A stretch of DNA of 60,455 bases from Amycolatopsis acidicola (GTDB taxonomy: Bacteria; Actinomycetota; Actinomycetes; Mycobacteriales; Pseudonocardiaceae), in the NCBI RefSeq assembly GCF_007713735.2, contig NZ_VMNW02000052.1, positions 1 to 60,455 of the forward strand. The letters are read 5' to 3'. Each line of letters begins with the position of its first letter. Positions within the stretch are counted from its first letter, which is position 1. Positions 16,457 to 25,239 of the stretch are shown here, piece after piece. The notes beneath the pieces are model-generated. The model was not told where the DNA came from, made no database searches, and saw only the letters and a program-made list of their open reading frames with translations. The translations under genes and the position numbers were made by a program.

Positions 16457-17200
16457 TCAACTCGCCCGCCGCTCGAACTCGAGCCCGCCGGGGACCTGGA
16501 ACGTCGGGAGGATCTCGATGTGGCCGACGTTCATGTGCCGCGGCGAGTCCACGGCGAACTCGAGGGCGGAAGCGATGTCCTCGGGTTTGAGCGACTCGTA
16601 GCCGTCGTAGAACTCCCGCTGCGCTTTCTCCCTATCGCCGAGCAGGCGGCCGAAGATCTCGGTCTCCACCCGGCCGGGGCAGATCTCGGTGACCCGGACG
16701 CGCCTGCCGAACCCGTCCACCCGCAGCTGCCGGGACAGGGTGTGGACGGCGGATTTCGTGGCGTGGTAGATGGTGTTGCCGCCGAAGTTGTAGACCCCGG
16801 CGATGGAACCGATGTTCACGATGTGCCCGAGGTCGCGCTCGACCATCCCGGGCATGACCAGCCGCACCAGGTGCAGCACCGCCCGCAGGTTCACCGCGAT
16901 CTGCTCGTCCACGGCGAACTCGTCCGCGGTGAGGATGTTCCCGGTGCGGGAGACCCCGGCGTTGTTGACCAGCACGTCGATGTCCAAACCGGACACCACC
17001 GCGGCGAGCGCCTCGGTGGAGGTGATGTCGGCCGTGTGCGGGACGCAGCCGGTGCGCCCGGCCAGCGCGTCCAGGCGCGCGGAGTCGCGGGCCACGGCGT
17101 GGACTTCGAGGCCGCGCTTCGCGAGCCGCTCGACGATCACCGCCCCGATCCCGGTCGAGGCTCCGGTCACCAGCGCGGTCCGGTAGTCGGAAAAGGGCAT
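16457..17200 (-). CDS. SDR family oxidoreductase (YdfG-like 3-hydroxy acid dehydrogenase)
   Basis: A 247-residue short-chain dehydrogenase with GASTGIG (13-19), NNAG, S132, Y145 and K149. The C-terminal half, ICPGRVETEIF followed by HMNVGHIEILPTFQ, resembles YdfG-type NADP-dependent 3-hydroxy acid/serine/allo-threonine dehydrogenases. ATG at 17200 follows AAGGAG nine bases upstream. It is upstream of operator copy B, so it may have its own promoter in 17201-17364, where no clear site can be assigned. Confidence 0.87.
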   Translation of the reverse strand: MPFSDYRTALVTGASTGIGAVIVERLAKRGLEVHAVARDSARLDALAGRTGCVPHTADITSTEALAAVVSGLDIDVLVNNAGVSRTGNILTADEFAVDEQIAVNLRAVLHLVRLVMPGMVERDLGHIVNIGSIAGVYNFGGNTIYHATKSAVHTLSRQLRVDGFGRRVRVTEICPGRVETEIFGRLLGDREKAQREFYDGYESLKPEDIASALEFAVDSPRHMNVGHIEILPTFQVPGGLEFERRAS

Positions 17201-17364
17201 GGCGGCGCACTCCTTGGTGTTTCGGGGGTCATCGGGCGAACACCACTTCCGCGCGGATTACTTTTCGTTCCGCGGCATTCCCGTTTTCCCGACTCTAAGG
17301 CGGCGTTACGGCGGACACCAATAGCGGTTTCGCGTGACGCGATCGGGATTTCTGATGTCTCGCG

Positions 17365-19050
17365 TTAGTAGTTCTCCGGCCCGGCGGACGCCGCGCCCGC
17401 ATCGACGGCCGGGTCGAGCCGGGCCCGGAGTGCGCTTTCGTCGGAGAGGTCGTCGAGGTCGGTGGGCGCGGCTACGGCGGCGATCACGTAGCGGTGGTCG
17501 GCGAGGTTCGTCTCCACGCGGTAGCCCCGGTTTCCGTTGTCCTGGCAGGGTTTGCTGCCGATCCCGGTCGGCGTGCACCACGTGCTGAGGTTCCAGCGCA
17601 CCCCGCCGTCCAAGTAGTCGCGCGTGTCGCTCGCCGTCGCCGAGTCGGCGAACGCGAAGACCTGGATCGACACGTGGATCGCGTCCGAAGCGGTGCCCTC
17701 GGAATCCTGCTCCAGATACACCCCGGTCATCACCTGGTCACAGCCGCGGGAGGTGAGTTCCGCGACCACCGAGGCGCTGCTCTCGGGCCCCTGGCCGTTG
17801 GCCGCCTCGTCACACGGTTTCGCGCCGCCCGCCACCCGGGCGTAGGTGACGCCGTCGTCGTCGGTGAACTGCTCCGGCAGCAAGGCGCCCTCGGTGAACG
17901 GCGTTTCGTCGGTGTCCTTGCTGTCCCACGTGTCCTCCTCGCTCGAAGTCTCCGTGGTGTCGGTGGTTTCGGTGGTGTCGTCAGTGGTTTCTTCGGTGGT
18001 GGTTTCGTCGGTGGTGGTGGTTTCCTCGGTGGTGGTGCTCGTGCCGGTGGTCCCGGAATCCCCGGAATCCCCGGACGACGGATGCGTCCAGTGCACCGCC
18101 AGGTAGAGCACCACCACGAACGCCACCAGGGCCGTCGCGAGCAGGCCGACCCGGTCGCGCATCGGTTTGCCCACAGCGGACTCTGGCGCCTCCGGGATCA
18201 GCTTCGTGAGGGCCTTCGTCCGCTGCGGGCCGGCCGGTGTTCCCGCCATGGCCAGTGCCTCGGCGATCGTCGGCCGTGCGGCCGGATCCTTGTCGAGCAG
18301 CCGGGTGAGCAGGGGAGTGAGCCGCCCGGCCCGTTGGGGTGCGGGTACTTCCTCCAGCAGGACCGCGCTGAGCGTGGCGACCGGGGTGGAGCGGCGGAAC
18401 GGTGAAACCCCTTCGAGCGCCTGGTAAAGCGTCACGCCGAGGGAATACAGATCGCTCGCCGGAAGGTCGTCGACGCCGCGCAACCGTTCCGGGGCCAGGT
18501 ATTCCGGCGAGCCGATGACGAGGCCGCTCGCGGTGAGCGTGGTGTCGCTCTCGCGGACCGCGGTGCCGAAGTCGGTGAGCAGCACTTTTCCGGAGTGGGC
18601 GAGCATCACGTTGGCGGGCTTGATGTCCCGGTGCACCACGCCTTCCCGGTGCGCCGCCTCGATCGCCGTCAGCAGGGCCTTCGCGACGTCCGCGGCCGCG
18701 TCGACGGTCAGCGGGCCGCCGGTTTCGAGGTGCTCGGCCAGCGAGCCACCCTCGATGAGCTCCATGACGATCCATGGCAGCCCGTCCTCGACGAGGACGT
18801 CGTGAATCGCGACGATGTTCTCGTGGTTCCGCAGCCGCGCCGCGTTGCGTGCCTCGCGGGTGGCGCGGGCGAGGCGCTCGTCCTGCTCTGCTGCGGACAT
18901 GCCCGGGACCAGCCGCAGTTCCTTGATCGCCACCGCGATGTCGAGGGTCTCGTCGTGAGCCTCCCAGACGCGCCCGAACCCGCCGGACCCCAACTCGGCC
19001 ACCAGCCGATAGCGTCCGCCGACCACGTACCCGGCCCGCGCCGACGTCAT
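17365..19050 (-). CDS. Membrane-anchored Ser/Thr protein kinase (PknB-like)
   Basis: A 561-residue receptor-type kinase. The catalytic domain occupies about 10-270: glycine loop GSGGFGRV at 21-28, K43, HRD at 140-142, DFG at 160-162 and APE at 187-189. A single membrane segment (302-320) is followed by a Thr/Glu/Asp-rich linker (334-372) and a C-terminal extracytoplasmic domain with several cysteines; there are no PASTA repeats. The linker is encoded by a low-complexity stretch at about 17935-18060. It is monocistronic and transcribed away from the repeat array at 19130. The sensed signal is unknown. Confidence 0.93.
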   Translation of the reverse strand: MTSARAGYVVGGRYRLVAELGSGGFGRVWEAHDETLDIAVAIKELRLVPGMSAAEQDERLARATREARNAARLRNHENIVAIHDVLVEDGLPWIVMELIEGGSLAEHLETGGPLTVDAAADVAKALLTAIEAAHREGVVHRDIKPANVMLAHSGKVLLTDFGTAVRESDTTLTASGLVIGSPEYLAPERLRGVDDLPASDLYSLGVTLYQALEGVSPFRRSTPVATLSAVLLEEVPAPQRAGRLTPLLTRLLDKDPAARPTIAEALAMAGTPAGPQRTKALTKLIPEAPESAVGKPMRDRVGLLATALVAFVVVLYLAVHWTHPSSGDSGDSGTTGTSTTTEETTTTDETTTEETTDDTTETTDTTETSSEEDTWDSKDTDETPFTEGALLPEQFTDDDGVTYARVAGGAKPCDEAANGQGPESSASVVAELTSRGCDQVMTGVYLEQDSEGTASDAIHVSIQVFAFADSATASDTRDYLDGGVRWNLSTWCTPTGIGSKPCQDNGNRGYRVETNLADHRYVIAAVAAPTDLDDLSDESALRARLDPAVDAGAASAGPENY

Positions 19051-19129
19051 GCCGCCCCCGTCCCGCCGCGCCCCGGCGGCGCGGATGGTGGATTAAGTTA
19101 CGGGCGCCGGTGGGGGTGTGGTGGCGCGC

Positions 19130-19379
19130 GGCCGGAACCTGCCGCGCGCGAGAATTCAGGGGTGGCCGGGTGCCGCCGCGCGCCAGGATTCAGGGGTGGC
19201 CGAGCAATCCGCCCACGGTGAGACGCGACGCCATGCCGCCCCGCCGTGTCGCGGTGGTGGCGGGAGGGGTGCGTGCGGCCGGAACCTGCCGCGCGCGAGG
19301 ATTCAGCGTCGGCCGGAACCAACTGCGCGCCACCACTCAGCGTGCGCCCGGATCCTGCCGCACCCCACCACTCACCGTC
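19130..19379. repeat. 34-bp imperfect tandem repeat array
   Basis: Units begin GGCCGGAACCTGCCGC and run for 34 bases: 19130-19163, 19164-19197, then a break from 19198 to 19276, then 19277-19310, 19311-19344 and a 35-base unit 19345-19379. Units 1 and 4 differ at only a few positions. The interruption and the sequence after the last unit both contain a CCGCCCACG segment that matches the 3' end of the neighbouring TetR gene, so the array may have grown from that gene end. It fills the 320-base gap between the kinase start and the TetR stop. Confidence 0.7.
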
Positions 19380-20010
19380 GGCCCAGTAACCCGCCCACGA
19401 TCAATCCCGCGAGTTCGCGCGCGGCGCGTTCCTGGCTTTCCCGCGTGCCCGGGTCGGCCCGGCCGAGCCTCCGCGCGAGCGGCAGCTGCACCAATCCGGC
19501 GACGGGGCTGATGACGGCGAAGAAGAGCACATCCATCGACACCACCGGCATGCGGCCGGCCGCCATGAGCCGGTCCACCGCCGGGATCAGCGGCCCCAGC
19601 GTCGGCTCCACGTAGTTCTCGTACAAGTAATCCAGCCGCTCGGACTCGTGGCTGAACTCGTCGGCCAGCAAGCGGCCGAACAGCGGCGCCCGGACCGCGA
19701 CCTGGTAGAAGTGCTCGATCACGGACCGCACGCGCTCGGCGTCGTCCACGTCGGCTTCCAGCAGCCGCCGGCGTTCCCGCTGGTCGTCCGCCAGCGCGGC
19801 ATCCACCACGGCGCGCCAGAAGGTGGCCTTGGAGCCGTAGCGGTCGTTGATGAAGTTGTGGCTCACGCCGAGGCGGCGCGCGAGTTCCCTCGCCGAGGCC
19901 CGGTCGTAGCCGAGTTCGGCGAACGCCTCCATACCGCGTCGAAGGATCTCGGCCTCGGACGGCACCGGCCGCGCGCCCGCCCCGGGCCGCCCCGGCTTGC
20001 GCAATGCCAT
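19372..20010 (-). CDS. TetR family transcriptional regulator
   Basis: A 212-residue TetR-type regulator. The DNA-binding domain is at about 20-65, with GYDRASARELARRLGVSHNF followed by INDRYGSKATFWRAVVD. ATG at 20010 is preceded by GAGAGGTGG and is preferred over an in-frame TTG at 20034. It is divergent from the SDR gene at 20102, and the 91-base gap contains two dyad operators and a promoter. The ligand is probably a substrate or product of that SDR, by analogy with similar pairs. Confidence 0.88.
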   Translation of the reverse strand: MALRKPGRPGAGARPVPSEAEILRRGMEAFAELGYDRASARELARRLGVSHNFINDRYGSKATFWRAVVDAALADDQRERRRLLEADVDDAERVRSVIEHFYQVAVRAPLFGRLLADEFSHESERLDYLYENYVEPTLGPLIPAVDRLMAAGRMPVVSMDVLFFAVISPVAGLVQLPLARRLGRADPGTRESQERAARELAGLIVGGLLGRR

Positions 20011-20037
20011 ACCCCACCTCTCCCGGGGGGACAAAAC

Positions 20038-20077
20038 TTGACACCCGTCAGAATACGCTTAATCTGACACTTGTCAG
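20038..20077 (+). promoter_or_regulatory. Promoter with two TetR-type dyads
   Basis: TTGACA at 20038-20043 and TAATCT at 20060-20065 form a -35/-10 pair with a 16-base spacer directed at the SDR gene. TTGACACCCGTCAG (20038-20051) and CTGACACTTGTCAG (20064-20077) are related dyads with TGAC/GTCA arms, the second one perfect, with centres 26 bp apart. They overlap both promoter elements, as expected for repression by the divergent TetR. Confidence 0.7.
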
Positions 20078-20101
20078 CCCCTCGTTCCAGGAGCAGGAAC
20101 C

Positions 20102-21064
20102 ATGCCCAAGCCCACGCCGGACATCCCGGTTTCCGATCTGACCGGCAAGCTCGCGGTCGTCACCGGCGCCAGTGACGGCGTCGGCCTCGGCCTGGCGACC
20201 CGGCTCGCCGCGGCGGGCGCCGAGGTCGTCATGCCCGTCCGCAACCCGCGCAAGGGCGAGGCCGCGATCGCGAAGATCCGCGAGCAGCACCCCGGTGCGG
20301 AGCTCTCGCTGCGCGAGCTTGACCTGTCCTCTTTGGACTCCGTCGCCGCCGTCGCGGACCAGCTCACCCAGGAGGGGCGGCCGATCCACATCCTGGTGAA
20401 CAACGCCGGGGTGATGACGCCGCCCGAACGTCAGTCCACAAAGGACGGGTACGAGCTGCAGTTCGGCACCAACCATCTGGGTCATTTCGCCTTGGTGGGC
20501 AGGCTTCTCCCGCTCCTGCGCGCCGGCAAGGCGCGGGTCACCTCGCAGATCAGCGTCGCCGCCGACCAGCACGCCATCAACTGGGACGATCTCCAGTGGG
20601 AACGGAAGTACAACGGCAACGGCGCCTACAGCCAGTCGAAGATCGCGTTCGGCCTGTTCGGCCTCGAGCTCGACCGGCGCGGCCGTGACGGCGGCTGGGG
20701 CCTCACCAGCACCCTCTCGCACCCCGGCGTGACTCCCACGAATCTGCTGGCCGCACGGCCGGAAGTCGGCCGCCGGCGCGACACGATGCTGGTGCGGATC
20801 ATTCGCACGCTGTCGGCGCGCGGCATCCTGTTCGGGAAGGTCGAGTCGGCTCTCCTGCCCGCGCTGTATGCCGCGACTTCGCCCGGCGCGCAAGGCGGCC
20901 ATCTCTACGGCCCCAGCGGTTTCCGGCACCTCGCCGGCCCGCCCGCGGAGCAAAAGCTGTACTCCCGCTTGCGTAGTACCGAGGACGCCCGGCGGATCTG
21001 GGAGATTTCCGAGGAACTCACCGGAGTTCGCTTCCCGGCCGTGCGCACGGAATCCTCGGCCTGA
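20102..21064 (+). CDS. SDR family oxidoreductase (retinol dehydrogenase-like)
   Basis: A 320-residue short-chain dehydrogenase of the longer type (RDH/WWOX-like). GASDGVG at 22-28, VNNAGVMTPP and the motif YSQSK with the catalytic Tyr and Lys are present; the active-site serine lies in VTSQISVAAD. Members reduce a variety of lipophilic carbonyls. It is controlled by the divergent TetR through the dyads at 20038-20077 and is followed by a strong bidirectional hairpin. Confidence 0.88.
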   Translation: MPKPTPDIPVSDLTGKLAVVTGASDGVGLGLATRLAAAGAEVVMPVRNPRKGEAAIAKIREQHPGAELSLRELDLSSLDSVAAVADQLTQEGRPIHILVNNAGVMTPPERQSTKDGYELQFGTNHLGHFALVGRLLPLLRAGKARVTSQISVAADQHAINWDDLQWERKYNGNGAYSQSKIAFGLFGLELDRRGRDGGWGLTSTLSHPGVTPTNLLAARPEVGRRRDTMLVRIIRTLSARGILFGKVESALLPALYAATSPGAQGGHLYGPSGFRHLAGPPAEQKLYSRLRSTEDARRIWEISEELTGVRFPAVRTESSA

Positions 21065-21074
21065 GTCCAGCGAA

Positions 21075-21104
21075 ACGGGTGCCGGGCGCGGGCCCGGCAC
21101 CCGT
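21075..21104. terminator. Bidirectional hairpin terminator
   Basis: ACGGGTGCCGGGC (21075-21087) and GCCCGGCACCCGT (21092-21104) make a perfect 13-bp stem with a 4-nt loop. It lies between the SDR gene ending at 21064 and the convergent cupin gene ending at 21111 and can end both transcripts. Confidence 0.8.
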
Positions 21105-21110
21105 CCTCAC

Positions 21111-21491
21111 TCAGGTCCCGGCCTTCATCGCGGCCACGTTGCGGGTCACGACGGCCATCGTCGCGGCCAGCGGGCCGGACGGGCTGAACTCGATCAGCTC
21201 GGTGCCGGCGAACAACAGGGGCACATGCCCGGGCGCGCCGTAGTAGGCGTCGCCCGCGGTGTACTCCTCGTCGTGGTCGGCGTACCGGAACACGATCTTG
21301 CCGGCGCGCACCACGCCCCAGTGCGGGCACTGGCAGCGGTCCCCGGGCAGCCCGGAGAACAGCGGGGCGGGGTCGAAGTCGGCGCGATGGGTTTCGAAGC
21401 CGACGGTGTAGTCGCCGAGTTCGGCGTAGCGTCCCTCGATCATGGGTTCGTCGACGCTGACGGGGGTTTCGGTCTTGCTGGTCCGGGGCAT
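21111..21491 (-). CDS. Small cupin-like protein
   Basis: A 126-residue single-domain protein with a cupin-type pattern: RCQCPHWGVVRAGKIVFRYA, then EEYTAGDAYYGAPGHVPLLF and a C-terminal strand region. The expected metal-binding histidine series is incomplete, so a ligand-binding rather than dioxygenase role is more likely. I place the start at ATG 21491, preceded by GAGGAGG; an upstream in-frame start at 21521 would include that ribosome site. Function not recognised. Confidence 0.65.
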   Translation of the reverse strand: MPRTSKTETPVSVDEPMIEGRYAELGDYTVGFETHRADFDPAPLFSGLPGDRCQCPHWGVVRAGKIVFRYADHDEEYTAGDAYYGAPGHVPLLFAGTELIEFSPSGPLAATMAVVTRNVAAMKAGT

Positions 21492-21557
21492 CACGGCCTC
21501 CTCGTTCGGTTCGGCTGTCACCCCGGAGGCGTGAGAACGGTTCGCACGGTGTGCGAT

Positions 21558-24434
21558 TCAGGTCTTCCACTCCCGGCGCGGTTCCGGGTCGTAGACGCAG
21601 AACGTGCCGGTGTGGACCGCGAGAGTGAGGTGCCGGCCGAGCGCGGGGTCGGTGGCGGAGATGCGCCGGATCGCGTAGCGGATCCGCGCGGTCACGGCGG
21701 TGCGCGCGCGTTCGGCGGAGGAGCCGGTGTGGCGGGCGCGGCCGCCTAGCCCGTACGCGCTCGTGAGTGCCGCGATCAGCGTTTCGCGCTCGGCGCCGAT
21801 GCGGGACGCGCGTTCGACATCTCCGGCGGCGTCGGCTTCATCCGCCTCGGTTTCGAGCTCGCGCAGCCGTCCCTGATAAGCGGTGCGCGCCGCCGGGTCG
21901 AGCAGGTCACCGGTGTCGTTTTCGATGACGGCGCCGGCCAGATCGAGCGCGGCGAACGACCGGCCAGGGTGCGCGAGCAGCACGCCGAGATCCCGCAGGC
22001 CCTTGCTGTCGGGCAGCCTGGTGCACACTGCGGCGTGCCGGATGGTCCAGTACGCGCCGTCGCGGCGGAACTCGTCGGGCTCGCCGGAAGGGGCGTCGAG
22101 CCGATCGAGGAACCCGCGGACCGGACCGCGCAACGCGGCCCCGATTCCTTCCACCACGAACAGATCCGCGTACGGGGTGAGCGCCCGGCGAACCTGTCCG
22201 GCCAGCGGATGCGGGCCCGTCAGCGCGATCGTTTCGGCGAGCTGGGCCATCGCGGGCAGCCATTCCGAATCCCGCGGCAGCCCGGGCAGCAACGACGCCA
22301 CGGAGTCGAGCTGCGCCCGGGCTTCGGGCAGGCGGCCGAGCTGGGCCAGCAGCAGCCCCCGGGTGATCCGCGGCCAGACACCCGGCAGATCGAGCCGGTC
22401 GAATTCGGCGAACATCGCGGCCAGCCCGTCCCGGTCGCCGGATTCCGCGGCGAGCAGCCAGCGCTGGGTCGACACGAGGAGCGCCGCGTTGTCGCTGCCC
22501 GCGCGCTCACCGATATCGGCCGCCTCGGCGAGCGCGGCGCGGCAGTCGCCGAACCGTTTCTCGGACAACGCCCGCATTCCCCGCCACAGTGGTACATACC
22601 ATTGGTACAGCGGATGACGGACAGCACCGGCCACGCTGCGATACGTGGTGATCTCCTGGTCCGCGGCGGCGAGCTCGCCGGTTTCCAGCAACGCGACCAG
22701 TCGCAGCCGCCTGCCCAGCAGGACGAGCAGGGGATCGCGGCGCCGTTCGGCGATGCCGACGATTTCCGAGGCCGCACTGAGCCGGGCCAGGCAGTGATCC
22801 GGTCCGGCCATCGCGTCGCACAACGCGGCCAGCGCACTGGCGAGAGCGCCCTCGTCGCCACTGCCGCGCGCGAGTTCGACGGCCTCGCGGGCCAGCACGA
22901 GCCGGCGCTCGTCCGAGCCGATCAGGGTGAGCGCCACCGACAGCCGCGCGGTGACCAGTGCCCGCGTCGCCTCCGGCAACGCCGCGCCGCGAACCTGTTC
23001 GAGGAGGTCGATCTGGCGCTGATCGAGGAGCCCGACCTCGAACCCGGCCGGCCCTGTACCCAGCTCCAGCACCGCTTCCGCGACGAGATCCGGGCGCTGG
23101 GCGCGTTCGCCCTGACCGGCCGCGTCCAGCAGGCAGGCCCGTGCCTCGGCCCGCCGCCCGGCCGCGTTGAGGGCCACGCCGAGTCCGATCCCACAGCGCG
23201 CCTTGTCCACAATGGACCCCCTGGCCGCTGCCAGGCAGTCACCGGCCTGCCGGTACCACTGGACGGCGTCCTCGGAAGCCAAGCGCCGCAACGCTTCCGC
23301 CCCGGCCGCGCACGCCTGCGCGGCCGCCTCACCGAGCGCGTCGGGCCCGGCCTGCAGCAGATGACCGGCGATCTCGGCGGCGTCGGCCTCGCGCCCGCGA
23401 TCGGCCAGCGCTCGCAGGACACCGGCCGCGCGCCGATGCAGGGCGGCGCGTTCGTCCGAGGGCAGGGCCTCCTGCACGGCGTCACGGATGAGGGCGTGCC
23501 GGAACCGGCCGTGCCCGGGTTCCGCGCGCTCCACCAGGCCGGCGCCGTCGGCGATCGTGGCGCCGACCCGGGTCAGCGAACACCCGGCCAGCTCGGCCAG
23601 CACGTCGAGCCGGAACCGGCCGCCCAGCACCGCCGCGGCCGACACGAGGGCGCGTTCGGTCTCCGGCAGCGCGACGAGCTGGGCGGCGATCATCGCGCGC
23701 AGCGAGGTGGGGACGGCGGTCGCCGGATCCGGGGCGGCCGCCAGCTCGCACAACAGCAGCGGATTTCCCTTGGTGCGCTCGGTGATCGTGTCGATCGCGG
23801 GGCGCGGGAGCGTGAGCCCGGCGGACGCCAGCAGTTCCGCGACCTCCTCGGTGGCGAGCGCCTGCGGCCGGATGTGCTCGGCGAGCCGGTTGAGCACGCC
23901 CCACGTCTGCTCCCGCCCGCGCCAGTCGTGCTCCCCGTCGCGGGCCGTGGCCAGCACGACCGCCTGTGCCGAACGCAGCGCCGGTGCCAGCTCCGCCAGC
24001 AGCCGCAGCGAGGATTCGTCGGCGTCCTGAAGGTCGTCCACGATGACGAGCACCGGCCCCGATGCGCGCATCAGGTCGGCCAGGTCGAGCGACAAACGCC
24101 ATCGCGCCGCCCCGGCGTCACGGATGTCCGGCGGCGCGGCGGCCCCGGCCAGCGAAGCGAGATCCGGCAATCGGTCCACCAGAGCGCCCCCGGGGCCGTC
24201 GGCGAGCGTTCGCACGATGCGTGACCAGGGCTGCAGCGCGGGGCCCGGGGCACACCACACCCACACGATCCGGAACCCGGCCGCGATCCTGGCGGTCTCC
24301 TCGGCCAGCCGCGTCTTGCCGAGGCCGGCTTCTCCCGTCACCAGCACGAGCCCGCCGTGGCCCTCGCGCGCCGCTGCCAGCACGGCGCCGACCTCGGAGA
24401 TCGCGCCGGCCCGCGCCACGAGCGGAAGCCGCAT
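21558..24434 (-). CDS. Large STAND-like AAA ATPase/regulator
   Basis: A 958-residue protein. Residues 34-41 are Walker A (GEAGLGKT) and VLVIVDDLQDADESS at about 125-140 is Walker B, as in MalT/LuxR-LAL regulators. The middle is a long helical repeat region (TPR-like). The C-terminus lacks a recognisable LuxR helix-turn-helix and instead has a basic segment RTAVTARIRYAIRRIS followed by LGRHLTLAVHTGTFCVYDPE, which looks like a different conserved effector or winged-helix domain. It is a single-gene unit, transcribed away from the small-gene cluster at 24488-25796. The ligand and target are unknown. Confidence 0.7.
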   Translation of the reverse strand: MRLPLVARAGAISEVGAVLAAAREGHGGLVLVTGEAGLGKTRLAEETARIAAGFRIVWVWCAPGPALQPWSRIVRTLADGPGGALVDRLPDLASLAGAAAPPDIRDAGAARWRLSLDLADLMRASGPVLVIVDDLQDADESSLRLLAELAPALRSAQAVVLATARDGEHDWRGREQTWGVLNRLAEHIRPQALATEEVAELLASAGLTLPRPAIDTITERTKGNPLLLCELAAAPDPATAVPTSLRAMIAAQLVALPETERALVSAAAVLGGRFRLDVLAELAGCSLTRVGATIADGAGLVERAEPGHGRFRHALIRDAVQEALPSDERAALHRRAAGVLRALADRGREADAAEIAGHLLQAGPDALGEAAAQACAAGAEALRRLASEDAVQWYRQAGDCLAAARGSIVDKARCGIGLGVALNAAGRRAEARACLLDAAGQGERAQRPDLVAEAVLELGTGPAGFEVGLLDQRQIDLLEQVRGAALPEATRALVTARLSVALTLIGSDERRLVLAREAVELARGSGDEGALASALAALCDAMAGPDHCLARLSAASEIVGIAERRRDPLLVLLGRRLRLVALLETGELAAADQEITTYRSVAGAVRHPLYQWYVPLWRGMRALSEKRFGDCRAALAEAADIGERAGSDNAALLVSTQRWLLAAESGDRDGLAAMFAEFDRLDLPGVWPRITRGLLLAQLGRLPEARAQLDSVASLLPGLPRDSEWLPAMAQLAETIALTGPHPLAGQVRRALTPYADLFVVEGIGAALRGPVRGFLDRLDAPSGEPDEFRRDGAYWTIRHAAVCTRLPDSKGLRDLGVLLAHPGRSFAALDLAGAVIENDTGDLLDPAARTAYQGRLRELETEADEADAAGDVERASRIGAERETLIAALTSAYGLGGRARHTGSSAERARTAVTARIRYAIRRISATDPALGRHLTLAVHTGTFCVYDPEPRREWKT

Positions 24435-24487
24435 GACTCACTGTCGCACAACCGTCCCGCCCATTCACCTGCTCAGGACGTGCACGG

Positions 24488-24826
24488 TCACCCGGGCAGG
24501 GAGTCGCCGGGGAAGCCGAGGCAGGGGTGGGTTTCGCAGGTCATCATCCCGGCTTGGACGCACGGATCCCCGGCCATGATTTCCGCGGCTTCCTCGGCGG
24601 TGGCGGTCATGACGGCCATACCGGCCAGGGCGCCGGAGGGGATCGGGCACAGGATCGCGATCTTTCCGCCGGCGCGCAAGGAAACCATGCGCCGCTGGTG
24701 TTCGAGCTCGATCGCGTCGGCGCCGTCCTGGTCGCGCCTCGGCGCCCACCGGAGCAACACCAGGCTGCAGGGCTTGGCGGTGGCCGCCAGGTCGCGGATC
24801 TGCTCGTCGGTCACGGTCGGGTTCAT
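24488..24826 (-). CDS. YCII-related small protein
   Basis: A 112-residue protein with the ferredoxin-like YCII pattern: CSLVLLRWAPRR, then HQRRMVSLRAGGKIAILCPI and a C-terminal MTATAEEAAEIMAGDPCVQAG, which resembles the usual GDPFxxAG end. ATG at 24826 follows AAGGAG. The gene heads down the same strand as the PPOX-like and RibD-like genes (gap 29 bases), probably one transcript. The function of such proteins is generally undefined. Confidence 0.72.
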   Translation of the reverse strand: MNPTVTDEQIRDLAATAKPCSLVLLRWAPRRDQDGADAIELEHQRRMVSLRAGGKIAILCPIPSGALAGMAVMTATAEEAAEIMAGDPCVQAGMMTCETHPCLGFPGDSLPG

Positions 24827-24855
24827 GGTCTCGCTCCTTGCTCGTTTCGGTGCGC

Positions 24856-25239
24856 TCAGCCGAGGCCGACGCGATGGTGGTCGATGCGGATGAGGCCGGC
24901 GACGCGTTCGGAGTCGCGACTGTAGGGCCCGCCGGTGTATTTCGTGGCGATTTCGTCGACCGCGGCCCAGCCCTCGTCGCCGTCGAGCCAGGCGACCACG
25001 TGTCCCCGCAGCATGACCGGAGAGTACGGGGCGTCCGGGGGAGTGAGGGAGAGCGCGACGCGGGGGTCGCGGCGCAGGTTGCGGGCCTTTTGCGAGCCGG
25101 GCCCGGTCATGATGACCACGTAGTCGTCGTGCGTGCCGACCCACAGCGGCACCGAGTGGGGTGAGCCGTCGGGCAGGACGGTCGCCAGGTGAGCGATGGG
25201 CGTGCCGTCGAGCAGCGCGCGGATTTCGGGGGTCAGCAT
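24856..25239 (-). CDS. Pyridoxamine 5'-phosphate oxidase-fold (F420-type) protein
   Basis: A 127-residue split-beta-barrel protein: IAHLATVLPDGSPHSVPLWV, then RNLRRDPRVALSLTPPDAP and RIDHHRVGLG at the end, the common pattern of actinobacterial F420- or flavin-dependent PPOX-class proteins. Its ATG at 25239 shares one base with the stop of the RibD-like gene (TGATG), showing translational coupling. The family reduces or binds flavins, biliverdin or F420; the exact cofactor is not visible. Confidence 0.8.
   Translation of the reverse strand: MLTPEIRALLDGTPIAHLATVLPDGSPHSVPLWVGTHDDYVVIMTGPGSQKARNLRRDPRVALSLTPPDAPYSPVMLRGHVVAWLDGDEGWAAVDEIATKYTGGPYSRDSERVAGLIRIDHHRVGLG

Noticed and set aside
17935..18060. 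Separate minisatellite repeat
   Set aside because: The GGTGGT-type repetition is the coding sequence of the kinase Thr/Glu linker and keeps the frame.
19130..19379. CRISPR array
   Set aside because: Units are directly adjacent with no unique spacers and diverge between copies; no cas genes are nearby.
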